From: Paenochrobactrum glaciei
Lineage (GTDB): Bacteria; Pseudomonadota; Alphaproteobacteria; Rhizobiales; Rhizobiaceae
Direction of reading: 5' to 3'
DNA: 64,000 bases
NCBI RefSeq assembly: GCF_039522165.1
Contig: NZ_BAAADE010000002.1
Coordinates: 62,001 to 126,000 of the forward strand
Shown: one piece after another, positions 33,077 through 42,040 of the stretch
Layout of the letters: every line of letters begins with the position of its first letter
Position numbering within the stretch: the first letter of the stretch is position 1
Position numbers and translations under genes: made by a program
Notes under the pieces: generated by a model
What the model was told of the DNA's origin: nothing
Seen by the model: the letters and a program-made list of their open reading frames with translations, nothing else
The model's database searches: none

Positions 33077-34072
33077 TTAATATGATCTGTCGGCGTTCAA
33101 ACGCGCCCGATCATGTGGGGCATCAAAATCAATTTTTGGGCCCAGTGGCACCACCCCGGTCGGGTTGATGGTTTTATGACTGGTGTAATAGTGACCCTTT
33201 ATATGCTCCATATTGACCGTCTCGGCAATTCCCGCCATTTGATAAAGCTCGCGGGTGTAATTTGAAAGAGCCGGATAATCTTCAATACGGCGCAAATTAC
33301 ATTTGAAGTGCCCGACATAGGCCGGATCAAAACGGATCAGTGTGGTGAACAAACGCCAATCCGCTTCAGTTAAGGCCGAACCTGTTAAATAACGGTTATT
33401 TTGCAAACGGACTTCCAGCGCATCAAGGGCTGCAAAAACATCCTTATAGGCCTCTTCATAGGCTTCCTGCGAGGTGGCAAAACCGGCGCGATAAACACCA
33501 TTATTGATGCTCGGATAGATAAAATCGTTGAGCGCATCAATGTCGCTTCGCAAAGCTTCGGGATAAAAATCCACATCACTCTTGCCGAATTCATCAAAGG
33601 CAACATTGAGCATACGGATGATTTCTGCCGATTCATTGGAGACAATGGTTTGCAGTTTTTTGTCCCATAAAACCGGAACCGTTACACGACCTGAATATTG
33701 CGGATCGGCGCGGGTATAAATCTGGTGCAAAAATTCTGAACCATAAAGCGTGTCGCCGGTGGCGCCATGTTCGCCTTTAAATGTCCAGCCGTCTTTGCCC
33801 ATATAATAGTCAACAACCGAGACAGAGATAATATCGCTCAAACCTTTGAGCGCACGGAAAATCAATGTGCGGTGTGCCCAGGGACAAGCATAAGAAACAT
33901 AAAGATGATAACGTCCGGCTTCTGCTTTGAAGCCGTCACGACCGGTGATGCCGGCAGAGCCGTCTTTGGTCACCCAATTGCGGAATTGCGATTTGGAGCG
34001 TTCAAACCGGCCTTGGGTTTTATCGGTGTCATACCAGACATCATGCCATTTACCGTCTACAAGTAATCCCAT
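33077..34072 (-). CDS. yqjG: Glutathionyl-hydroquinone reductase (YqjG/EcfG4-type, Xi-class GST)
   Basis: Xi-class glutathione transferase that reductively removes glutathione from glutathionyl-hydroquinones. The 331 residues include the catalytic Cys63 in SYACPWAHRTL, the thioredoxin-like N-domain with VPVLWDKKLQTIVSNESAEIIRML, and the C-terminal helical domain with NNGVYRAGFATSQEAYEEA, LTEADWRLFTTLIRFDPAYVGHFKCNL and the tail GHYYTSHKTINPTGVVPLGP, typical of the family. It is likely to repair quinone adducts formed under oxidative stress or during aromatic degradation. First gene of the operon with the truncated haemoglobin. Confidence 0.93.
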   Translation of the reverse strand: MGLLVDGKWHDVWYDTDKTQGRFERSKSQFRNWVTKDGSAGITGRDGFKAEAGRYHLYVSYACPWAHRTLIFRALKGLSDIISVSVVDYYMGKDGWTFKGEHGATGDTLYGSEFLHQIYTRADPQYSGRVTVPVLWDKKLQTIVSNESAEIIRMLNVAFDEFGKSDVDFYPEALRSDIDALNDFIYPSINNGVYRAGFATSQEAYEEAYKDVFAALDALEVRLQNNRYLTGSALTEADWRLFTTLIRFDPAYVGHFKCNLRRIEDYPALSNYTRELYQMAGIAETVNMEHIKGHYYTSHKTINPTGVVPLGPKIDFDAPHDRARLNADRSY

Positions 34073-34381
34073 GGGTCAATATCCTTAATCTGCAACAGGG
34101 CGTTTCAATGCCTGTTTTCATCCTGTCTTTTTATATAAATAGCGATCAAACTGTATATTTACAGCTATGATATGAGTGAACACAGTGTAACACCACTTTA
34201 CGTGAAGATTTATTGGTGCTAGGTGGGAGTTGTTCGCGGGCAATCAGTGCCCCTTTGGAGATGTGTTTTGACAGGTATGCTTTTCATCCGACGATGAGAC
34301 TGGTGAGCGCTTTTTAAGCGTCGAACTTGCATGCCTGAAGGCCAACGGCCCCCTTTATCTCTTAAGAATGCGAATATTGCC
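34073..34381. promoter_or_regulatory. 309-bp intergenic region between yqjG and the GNAT gene
   Basis: No gene seen. It holds divergent promoters. CTGTA-TATT-TACAG at 34151-34164 is a perfect inverted repeat about 80 bases before yqjG and a candidate operator. CGCTT-TTT-AAGCG (34310-34322 region) forms a small hairpin just before the GNAT gene. Confidence 0.4.
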
Positions 34382-34918
34382 ATGAAGCAAACAGAACTGA
34401 CCTACGTGCAGGAAAATGCTGCGCATAACCAGCAGATTGAAGACATCAATGCTGAGGCTTTCGGGCCGGGTCGTTTTACCCGAGCTGCGCATTTCATTCG
34501 TGAAGGCGGCCCGCATGATGAAGCCTTGTCTTTCGTGGCGCTGGATGGCGACACAGTGATTGCTTCGGTACGTTTGACCCGCATTACAATCGGCAGCACG
34601 CCTGCGGTGATGCTTGGGCCTTTGGCCGTCAGACCAGAGTTTAAAAATCGCGGCATTGGTCGCCATTTGATGCAAATGTCGATGGATGCGTCCAAAGCGG
34701 TTGGTGACAAGCTGATTGTGCTGGTAGGGGACGAGCCTTATTACGGGCCTTTTGGCTTTAAGATGATCAAGCCCGGCTCTGTTACCATGCCGGCACCGGT
34801 TGATCCGCGCCGTCTGTTGGCTTGTGAATTGCGCGAGGGCGCGATGGAGGATGTTTCCGGCGTCATGCGTTATGCCGGTCATCACCACACGGCTGCACTC
34901 TTGAAAAAAGCCTCTTAA
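34382..34918 (+). CDS. GNAT-family N-acetyltransferase (YhbS-like)
   Basis: Predicted acetyl-CoA-dependent N-acetyltransferase of 178 residues. The acetyl-CoA-binding motif A is visible as LGPLAVRPEFKNRGIGRHLMQMSMDAS (QxxGxG/A variant: NRGIGR). VGDEPYYGPFGFKMIKPG follows, which is typical of YhbS-like members. The substrate is unknown. The frame is open from ATG 34331, which would add 17 residues (PEGQRPPLSLKNANIA); I prefer ATG 34382 because the fold begins there. Neither start has a strong ribosome binding site. Monocistronic, with a terminator. Confidence 0.82.
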   Translation: MKQTELTYVQENAAHNQQIEDINAEAFGPGRFTRAAHFIREGGPHDEALSFVALDGDTVIASVRLTRITIGSTPAVMLGPLAVRPEFKNRGIGRHLMQMSMDASKAVGDKLIVLVGDEPYYGPFGFKMIKPGSVTMPAPVDPRRLLACELREGAMEDVSGVMRYAGHHHTAALLKKAS

Positions 34919-34944
34919 ATATAGCTTTAAAATTCAGAATTGAT

Positions 34945-34981
34945 GATCAGGCATCCCGTAAAAAGGATGCCTGATTTTTTA
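34945..34981 (+). terminator. Terminator after the GNAT gene
   Basis: Perfect 11-bp stem ATCAGGCATCC (34945-34955) and GGATGCCTGAT (34965-34975), followed by TTTTTTA. Confidence 0.9.
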
Positions 34982-34983
34982 TC

Positions 34984-37068
34984 TTATCGGCCTTCACGAT
35001 ACCAAAGGCTTGCAAAAATCATCAGCAATGCCGCCAGACTTAAAAAGCCTGAGAACAGTGGCAGACGATTGATGCTTTTCAATTGTGTATCAGCGGTTTC
35101 ACGCAGTGTGATCGTGTTGTTACTCGTGAAGGTCTGACCTGCTTTGGCAATTGTGATTTCCGGAACAGTGACAGCGCTTTGCGCCTGGTTGTGCAGACGA
35201 AGGACACTGCCGCCGGACAATTGCGCTAAAGGCGAAAGTTTGTCTGTGGTGGAAATAATGTCGGTAAATTCCGGCGCATCCACCGGCCCTACATGGGCCA
35301 GCGTTTCATAATCACCGTTTTTGATTTGATAAAGGCCGACTTCTTTGGTGTTCATCACCGTTTCAAACAGACCGGGCTGGGTTTCTTTTAAGTCCAGCTC
35401 AACCTCTTTGCCTGATGGTGTGGTGACCACGGCTTTGTCGGTTTTATCATTCATGGTCTGGCGCGTGATTTTTAACGAGCGCGCATCACCTTTGGCAGTG
35501 AGGGCTTCTTCGGCCAGATCCGGTTCCTGCATCAGCCAATGTGCTATGCGGCGATAGAGCGGCGCATAAGGGCCGCCGCCTTCAAAGCCACGCGCCCACA
35601 GCCAGCCCTGATCGGAAAGCAATGTGCCGACACGCCCTTCACCCACACGGCTAAGCACCAGAAGCGGTTTATTATCGGCACCACTCATCACCACTTCGCC
35701 TTGCGGCGTGGAAATATCAATAGTGCGGAACCAACGGCTCCATTGTGGCGGTTCCTGATCGCTGCCTTCAAGGCCACGGGTGACGGGGTGGCGTTTTCCG
35801 GCATCTGTGAGACGCGGGTAATAGGCTTTTTCAGTCACCTCACCGGTCGGCAAGGCTGGCAAAACACTATAAAGCGGTGTGCGGGCAATGGACGAATAAT
35901 CGGCATATTCAGGCCCTGCTGCAACCAGCAAAGCACCGCCATTTTCGACATATTGCGCGATGAAATCATAATAGAGCAGCGGCAGCACATCGAGATGCTG
36001 ATAGCGGTCAAAGATGATCAGATCGAAATCATTGACCTTATCGACAAAAAGCTCGCGCGTCGGAAAAGCAATGAGTGACAATTCTTCAATCGGTGTGCCG
36101 TCCTGTTTTTCGGGCGGGCGCAAAATGGTAAAATGCACCAGATCGACAGCGGTGTCGGATTTGAGTAAGTTGCGCCATGTCCGTTCGCCATTATGCGGTT
36201 CACCGGAAACGAGCAGTACCCGCAGGTTTTCACGGATGGCATCCACCACCGCAACCGCCTGATTATTGACAGGGGTGACTTCGCCGTCCAGCACATCGGT
36301 GCTGAGCTCGATGATATTGGTGCCTTTATGCGGCAGTTCCAGTGTCAGTGAGGTTTCTTCGCCGACATGAGCCTGTTGCTCGCTGACTTCTTCGCCATTG
36401 ATGCGGATTTTAACATTAGCAATATTGTTCTGGGCAGATGCTTCGCCCTGATCAATCACCGTGAAAGACATTTGCAGCGGTTTGCCGCTGATGCCGAAAC
36501 GGGGGGCTTTGTTGAAAGCAATACGGCGGTCAAATTCATCCGGCTGGCCGCTAATCAGCGCATTGACCGGCGCGTTGAAGCCAAGTGCTTCCAGATCGGC
36601 CGGAATATCATGCACCTGTCCATCGCTGAGCAAAATGGCACCGCCAATACGTGATGGCGGCACATCGCGCAAACTATTGCTCAGGCTTGAGAATAATTTG
36701 GTTTCATTGCCGTCATTTTGCTCGTCCGGTGCGCCTGCCTGCACCACACGCACATCAAATTGCGGCAGTGCCTCTAAGCGTTTGGTAAGGGCTTTCAGTG
36801 CTTCGTCGGTGTCTTGTTTGCGGCTGCCCAATTCCTGACTTTGGCTGCGGTCAATAATGACAGCAACGGTGCTTTTTAAAGGCTCGCGTGTTTCATCGAC
36901 CACTACCGGATTGGTAAGTGCCAGACCTAATGCAACAAGGGCTGTCAGCCGCAGAAAACTACCTCTTTTGCGGACATAAAATCCGATAAGCACCATCACA
37001 GTCAGTGGCGCTAAAATGAGTGCCAGACTGGTATAATCAAACAGCGGTTCAAAATTTATCGTGGTCAT
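34984..37068 (-). CDS. Membrane protein with vWA-like MIDAS motif, last gene of MoxR operon
   Basis: An uncharacterised 694-residue protein. Two N-terminal membrane helices (about 14-30 and 38-55) are followed by VAVIIDRSQSQEL, in which DRSQS is an intact DxSxS metal-binding (MIDAS) start of a von Willebrand A fold. A large periplasmic part comes next, with a CARDB/Ig-like stretch (about 190-285) and a glutamine-amidotransferase-like segment (about 290-480: VLLVSGEPHNGERTWRNLL, YVENGGALLVAAGPEYADY, GEGRVGTLLSDQGW). One C-terminal helix (LFSGFLSLAALLMIFASLWY) ends it. It lies 11 bases after the DUF4159 gene in the MoxR-DUF58-DUF4159 operon. A role as a large periplasmic partner of the MoxR/DUF58 system is inference. 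Confidence 0.75.
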   Translation of the reverse strand: MTTINFEPLFDYTSLALILAPLTVMVLIGFYVRKRGSFLRLTALVALGLALTNPVVVDETREPLKSTVAVIIDRSQSQELGSRKQDTDEALKALTKRLEALPQFDVRVVQAGAPDEQNDGNETKLFSSLSNSLRDVPPSRIGGAILLSDGQVHDIPADLEALGFNAPVNALISGQPDEFDRRIAFNKAPRFGISGKPLQMSFTVIDQGEASAQNNIANVKIRINGEEVSEQQAHVGEETSLTLELPHKGTNIIELSTDVLDGEVTPVNNQAVAVVDAIRENLRVLLVSGEPHNGERTWRNLLKSDTAVDLVHFTILRPPEKQDGTPIEELSLIAFPTRELFVDKVNDFDLIIFDRYQHLDVLPLLYYDFIAQYVENGGALLVAAGPEYADYSSIARTPLYSVLPALPTGEVTEKAYYPRLTDAGKRHPVTRGLEGSDQEPPQWSRWFRTIDISTPQGEVVMSGADNKPLLVLSRVGEGRVGTLLSDQGWLWARGFEGGGPYAPLYRRIAHWLMQEPDLAEEALTAKGDARSLKITRQTMNDKTDKAVVTTPSGKEVELDLKETQPGLFETVMNTKEVGLYQIKNGDYETLAHVGPVDAPEFTDIISTTDKLSPLAQLSGGSVLRLHNQAQSAVTVPEITIAKAGQTFTSNNTITLRETADTQLKSINRLPLFSGFLSLAALLMIFASLWYREGR

Positions 37069-37079
37069 AAGTTCACCGC

Positions 37080-39935
37080 TTAATTGCCCAACCGTTCGAG
37101 GAGTGCCGGAACATGCACCTGATCGGATTTATAATTTCCGGTCAGCATATACATCACAATATTGATGCCGCCGCGAAGGGCATAAATGCGCTGCATCGGG
37201 TCATTGGGAATGGTTGGAAAAAGCGGTTCTCCCTGTTCGTTAACCGCCCATGCTCCGGCAAAATCATTGGCAGTGATAAGAATGGAACTGACACCATCAC
37301 CTGCATTGACCGGACGGTTACTGTCTTCATTGCCGGATTTGCCAGCCTCAACCCATAAAGGACTGCCGGAAAAGCGTCCCGGAAATTCCGGCATAATGTA
37401 GAAAGTTTTGCTGATAACGTGGTTTTCTGGCACAGGCTCCAGTGCCGGTACATTCATCTGATTGAGAATGGCACGCAGGCGCAAATTATTGGCTGAAGCT
37501 GCATTGTCGAATTGTGAAGAGGCGGTCAGCTGATCGCGTGTATCAAATAAAACCGTGCCGCCTTGCTGCATATAAGCACTCACGCGTGCAATGGCTTCTT
37601 CGCTCGGCATTGGCGCATCAGCTTCCACCGGCCAATAAATCAGCGGGTAAAAAGCCATAATGTCTTTTTCCGGATCAAGCCCGATGGCGTCATCAGGCTC
37701 CATCGTGGTGCGGTCTGCAAGGGCGAAAGTCAGCCCGCGCAAACCTGCTTTGCTGATATCGTCTGTTTCAGCTTTGCCGGTAACAATATAGGCAAGGCGG
37801 GTTTGTGACACAGAAGCTATGATTGCAGCATCTTCGGGTTTGCTGTCATCGTGGGGTTTTGGTTCTTGCTGTGCTTCTTGCTCCTGAGCGAGTGCTTCTG
37901 AAACAGGGGTAAAATGTGCCACATTCATCAGCACCCCAATCAGGATCAGTGCTTTTAACAAGTGGCGGCGACGTTTATTGAAAACACCGCTGAGATATAA
38001 CAAGAGCGCACTGTCGAGCGCCAATAAAAGCGCTGCGGCTGCCAGCATAAAGCCGCGCAAAGGCAGGCTTGTGCGTTTGAGATAATCTTTCACTGTAACC
38101 GGCACAGTAAGTTCCGGCTTTTCAAGGGCTTCGAGCTTCATGTCTTTGTCAAAGAGGTTGAGCGCAAAAAGATTATCTTGTGTGCCGTAAAAACCGGCAG
38201 GTGTCTGGTAAGTGGCTTTTGGTGTTTCACCGGCTGTGATCTGCAATGGCAATGCCTGCTTGGCAGCTGGCATGAGTGTGCCATCAGCAGCAAGGCTTAA
38301 GAAAGGCGGCCATGAGACTGTATAACTGGCGCCACTTGGTGCGCCGGTTTGCCGTGAAAGCGCCAATGTGCGGCGCAGCATGTCCACAAATGTGCCGGAG
38401 ATTGAGAGGTTAGACCAGCTGGTATCCGGCGCAATATGGAAAAAGATCAAATTGCCATTGCCGCGTTGTTCGCCTGTTACAAGCGGTGTGCCGTCGGAAA
38501 GGCTGGCATAGGTTTTGTCAAAGAGTTCAGGGGAAGGCTCGGCAATCACTTGTCGTTTGACGGTCACATCGGCTAAAGGCTTCAATCCGGCAAACGGGCT
38601 GTTTTTAGGAAAATCTTGTAAATGCTGCGGTTCTGTCCATGACAAAGCACCGCCGAGCGAGCGCTCGCCGCGGCGCAAAAGCACCGGCAGCAGCGTATCA
38701 TCTGTTTCAGCATTCGCCAGTTTTGAACCGGCAAAGCGCAGCAATGTGCCGCCGTTTTCCACCCATTTGCTGATTTGTTCTTCTGCAGAGGCAGGCAATT
38801 TGCCAATATCTGCCATGATGATGACGGCAGGCTTTTGTGCGATTAGTTCCGGCACTGCTTCCAAAAGATCAGCAGCATTGGGGGTAAGCAGATCGGCATA
38901 AGGCTCAAGCGCTTTATTGATATAATAAAGCGGCGACAAAAGCGGTTGCGACATATCGGTTGAGCCGCCCGATAACAACGCTACACGGCGGCGCTGATTG
39001 GCAGCATCCAGCAGATAGGTGGCACCGGCATGGGGTGCATCTTCAACATGCAGCATGGTGACGTCATTGCGCATTTCAACAGGTGCATAAAAATCAGCCG
39101 TGGCCGTTGTTTCATTGGGCGCAAACTGTAAATCAGCACGGCCAAGCGAGCGGTTCTTCTGATCATAGGCAATGATTGCCAATTGCTCAGCCTGGCTGTT
39201 ACCGCTGGCGCGATTGGCTGTTATTCTTAACGCATCAGTGGTGTTTTCGGCATGGTTTAAAATAACCAATGAAGCAATATCGGATGGATACCAATCTACA
39301 CTGCCAGCGATCTTGTTAAGGCTTGCCAGAGCTTGGGTATCACCTGCGGTTTTAATGCCATCGGTGAGATAAGCAATATGCGGGCGGTCAGCCTTTTCAA
39401 GGGCAGCTTCTACACGCGCGAAAGCAAAGTCACGTTCTACACTGACAGCGCGGGGTTTGATGAGCGCAAGTGCTTTGCGCGCTGCTTCCCCGTCAAAGGG
39501 GCCAAAAGCCTGTTCGGCATTTTCCGCCGTGGCAAACAGATAAATTGGCTGTTCTGCTTCTGCGGCCTCTGCGATCAGACTTTCTGCCGTATCAAGACGC
39601 AATGGCCAGTCGCCGGCCGAGCCCCAGCCATTATCAATGATGAGCGCCAGTGGTTTTTCGGCAATGGCTGATTGTGCCGGTGGGTTCCACACCGGATTGG
39701 CCAAGCCTAAAATAACAAGACCGGCAATGATCAGGCGTAATAAGGTCAGCCACCACGGGCTTTTGCTCGGAGTATTTTCAGGGCTTGAAAGACGCGTCAA
39801 AATGGCAAGCGGCGCAAAAACCTCGCGCACCGGCCGTGGCGGAGTGATACGCAACAACCACCAGATGACAGGCAGAGCAGCCAAACCGATCAACAGATAA
39901 GGCGCGGTAAAACTTAACGGAAAACCACTCATCAT
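37080..39935 (-). CDS. BatA-type N-terminal and DUF4159 membrane protein
   Basis: A 951-residue uncharacterised membrane protein. The N-terminus matches the aerotolerance regulator N-terminal (BatA-like) module: helix at about 11-29, RPVREVFAPLAIL, helix at about 62-80. A vWA-like region follows whose metal site is degenerate (LIIDNGWGSAG instead of DxSxS). A long periplasmic portion has a glutamine-amidotransferase-like segment (KPAVIIMADIGKLPASAEE, WVENGGTLLRFAGSK). Two helices near 645-690 precede the C-terminal DUF4159 domain (about 725-950: LAYIVTGKAETDDISKAGL, DIMAFYPLIYWPV, YMQQGGTVLFDTRDQ). It overlaps the DUF58 gene by 4 bases and is part of the four-gene MoxR operon. Confidence 0.8.
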   Translation of the reverse strand: MMSGFPLSFTAPYLLIGLAALPVIWWLLRITPPRPVREVFAPLAILTRLSSPENTPSKSPWWLTLLRLIIAGLVILGLANPVWNPPAQSAIAEKPLALIIDNGWGSAGDWPLRLDTAESLIAEAAEAEQPIYLFATAENAEQAFGPFDGEAARKALALIKPRAVSVERDFAFARVEAALEKADRPHIAYLTDGIKTAGDTQALASLNKIAGSVDWYPSDIASLVILNHAENTTDALRITANRASGNSQAEQLAIIAYDQKNRSLGRADLQFAPNETTATADFYAPVEMRNDVTMLHVEDAPHAGATYLLDAANQRRRVALLSGGSTDMSQPLLSPLYYINKALEPYADLLTPNAADLLEAVPELIAQKPAVIIMADIGKLPASAEEQISKWVENGGTLLRFAGSKLANAETDDTLLPVLLRRGERSLGGALSWTEPQHLQDFPKNSPFAGLKPLADVTVKRQVIAEPSPELFDKTYASLSDGTPLVTGEQRGNGNLIFFHIAPDTSWSNLSISGTFVDMLRRTLALSRQTGAPSGASYTVSWPPFLSLAADGTLMPAAKQALPLQITAGETPKATYQTPAGFYGTQDNLFALNLFDKDMKLEALEKPELTVPVTVKDYLKRTSLPLRGFMLAAAALLLALDSALLLYLSGVFNKRRRHLLKALILIGVLMNVAHFTPVSEALAQEQEAQQEPKPHDDSKPEDAAIIASVSQTRLAYIVTGKAETDDISKAGLRGLTFALADRTTMEPDDAIGLDPEKDIMAFYPLIYWPVEADAPMPSEEAIARVSAYMQQGGTVLFDTRDQLTASSQFDNAASANNLRLRAILNQMNVPALEPVPENHVISKTFYIMPEFPGRFSGSPLWVEAGKSGNEDSNRPVNAGDGVSSILITANDFAGAWAVNEQGEPLFPTIPNDPMQRIYALRGGINIVMYMLTGNYKSDQVHVPALLERLGN

Positions 39936-40849
39936 CGCCCTCCGCTCATGGAATTATTAGAGGTAAATGACAGGGCATTATGAATATGCGTCAGTGCCTG
40001 ACTTGCAGGTTTATCTGTGCGGCTGACGGTATAGCTCCAGCCACGGCGTTTGCAAAAATCACTCAGTTCAGCGCGACGCGCCTGATAAAGGCGCTGATAA
40101 TCTTGCTGATAGGTTTCTGCGCGCCCTATAACCAATGTTTCACCAGTTTCCGGGTCGGTAAATTCTGTGCGCCCTGCATAAGGGAAAAGCTCTTCAGCAG
40201 GATCGGCCACTTCCACCAGATGTGCACGCACACCTTGTTTGCTCAGAGATTGCAGCATCTGGTCAAGCTCTGAGATAGGTTGCAGAAAATCACTGCAAAG
40301 AATGATTTCATTGAAGCGTTTGAGCCCGTCAAATTGCGGCAGGGCAGGTTGCTTCGGCCTGTTCATCAGGGCTGTTCCGAGCTTTTCCGCACCGCGACGG
40401 CTGCTGAAAGGATTAAGCAATTGCGGCCATGCAATACGCTCGCCGGAGCGCGATAAAATATCGGCCATAGCAAGGGTAAGCACGAGCGCGCGGCTTTCTT
40501 TTGATGTCTTGGCGAGCTTGGAAGCGTAAAGCATGGAGGGCGAAAAATCGCTCCACAGCCAGACGGTGTGGGCAGCTTCCCATTCTTTTTCGCGGATATA
40601 AGTGTGATCGTCACGCGCAGAGCGGCGCCAGTCAATATGGTTGATGGTGTCGCCTTGGCTATAGGGGCGGAACTGCCAGAAGTTTTCGCCCGCACCGCGC
40701 TTGCGCCGTCCGTGCCAACCATTCATCACCGTGTGGGCAATTTGCTGTGCCTGCACGAGGAGTTCGGGAATTTGCGCGGCAAAAACCTTGGCATTTCTAA
40801 GCGCCAGCCCGCGATCCTGAACCTCTGATCGTGTTCCGATTGCTGCCAT
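39932..40849 (-). CDS. DUF58 domain protein
   Basis: A 305-residue cytoplasmic protein of the DUF58 family, which partners MoxR ATPases. The core is GRRKRGAGENFWQFRPY, SQGDTINHIDWRRSARDD and TYIREKEWE (47-91). The vWA-like region starts with WSDFSPSM, where Asp101, Ser103 and Ser105 form a DxSxS metal site. It sits between moxR (1-base stop/start overlap) and the DUF4159 gene (4-base overlap), so all are co-translated. DUF58 proteins are thought to be the client or adaptor side of MoxR chaperones; no biochemical role is proven. Confidence 0.88.
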   Translation of the reverse strand: MAAIGTRSEVQDRGLALRNAKVFAAQIPELLVQAQQIAHTVMNGWHGRRKRGAGENFWQFRPYSQGDTINHIDWRRSARDDHTYIREKEWEAAHTVWLWSDFSPSMLYASKLAKTSKESRALVLTLAMADILSRSGERIAWPQLLNPFSSRRGAEKLGTALMNRPKQPALPQFDGLKRFNEIILCSDFLQPISELDQMLQSLSKQGVRAHLVEVADPAEELFPYAGRTEFTDPETGETLVIGRAETYQQDYQRLYQARRAELSDFCKRRGWSYTVSRTDKPASQALTHIHNALSFTSNNSMSGGR

Positions 40850-41856
40850 TAAACTGCGGCCTTTACCAAATCCGCAATGACATCGCGCACATGAAGACCA
40901 TCGGCACGCGCAGCAAAATTAAGCGCCATACGATGTTGCAGTACCGGTTCGGCCAAGGCTTTGACATCATCAATCGACGGGGCAAAACGGCCATGATAAA
41001 GCGCACGCGCACGGGCACACAGCATCAGTGCCTGACTGGCGCGCGGGCCCGGTCCCCATGCAATGTTTGTGCGGGCATGGTCATTGTCGGCATCAGGGCG
41101 GGCAGAGCGCACCAGTGCCAAAATGGCATCCACCACACTGTCGGTCACCGGCATGCGGCGAATAAGCGCCTGCATTTCCTGCAAGCGCTGCGCGGTGATG
41201 ACGGCTTCGGCTTTGGCATTTCGGGTGCCGGTTGTTTCCAGCAAAATGCGGCGTTCGGCATCAAGCTCAGGATAGAGAATGTCAATCTGCATCAGAAAAC
41301 GGTCAAGCTGGGCTTCCGGCAATGGATAGGTGCCTTCTTGCTCCAGCGGGTTTTGGGTGGCCAGCACATGGAAAGGGGCTGGCAGATCATGACGCTGACC
41401 GGCAACGGTGACGTGATACTCCTGCATCGCCTGCAAAAGGGCAGACTGAGTGCGGGGGCTGGCGCGGTTGATTTCATCGGCCATCAAAAGCTGGGTAAAA
41501 ACAGGGCCTTTGATATAGCGAAATGAGCGCTTGCCGTTCTCGTCCTGATCCATCACTTCTGAACCGATAATATCGGACGGCATCAGATCCGGCGTAAACT
41601 GGATGCGCTGGCCATCAAGCCCCAAAACGGTGCCTAAGGTTTCAACCAGCTTGGTTTTAGCAAGACCCGGCACACCGACAAGCAAAGCATGTCCACCGGC
41701 CAGAACGGCGAGCAGCGTGCGCTCGATAACATCTTCCTGCCCGAAAATTGTGGTGGCAATCTGCTCACGGATTTGCGCAATATCGTGCAGCGCCTTTTCC
41801 GCCTCAGCGATCATGTCCTGTGGATCCTGATTGAGAGTTGGGGCGGAAACATGCAT
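40849..41856 (-). CDS. moxR: MoxR-family AAA+ ATPase
   Basis: A 335-residue AAA+ ATPase of the MoxR family, chaperone-like enzymes working with vWA and DUF58 proteins. Walker A is GVPGLAKTK (61-69), Walker B LLMADEINRA (123-132), and the MoxR-typical TQNPLEQEGTYPLPEAQLDRF and SQALMLCARARALYHGR follow. It is the first gene of a four-gene operon continuing with DUF58, BatA/DUF4159 and vWA-like membrane proteins. It is divergent from the DUF1285-Nudix-cca operon across a 184-bp gap. The likely job is ATP-driven assembly or activation of an envelope or metal-dependent complex; the target is unknown. Confidence 0.93.
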   Translation of the reverse strand: MHVSAPTLNQDPQDMIAEAEKALHDIAQIREQIATTIFGQEDVIERTLLAVLAGGHALLVGVPGLAKTKLVETLGTVLGLDGQRIQFTPDLMPSDIIGSEVMDQDENGKRSFRYIKGPVFTQLLMADEINRASPRTQSALLQAMQEYHVTVAGQRHDLPAPFHVLATQNPLEQEGTYPLPEAQLDRFLMQIDILYPELDAERRILLETTGTRNAKAEAVITAQRLQEMQALIRRMPVTDSVVDAILALVRSARPDADNDHARTNIAWGPGPRASQALMLCARARALYHGRFAPSIDDVKALAEPVLQHRMALNFAARADGLHVRDVIADLVKAAV

Positions 41857-42040
41857 GAATGACCTCGTTTGCGGTACTTTGCTAATGGTTTAAATAAGTA
41901 CACATAAACAGATAACTGAATAAGCGCACTCATCAGCGTGAGCATGAAACTTATGCTATGCTGAAGCGTTGTGAGCAAGCCGTGAAACGGTGACCATTTC
42001 ATGACATGCCCGAAGATTAGAACAGGATTAACCGAGTCGG

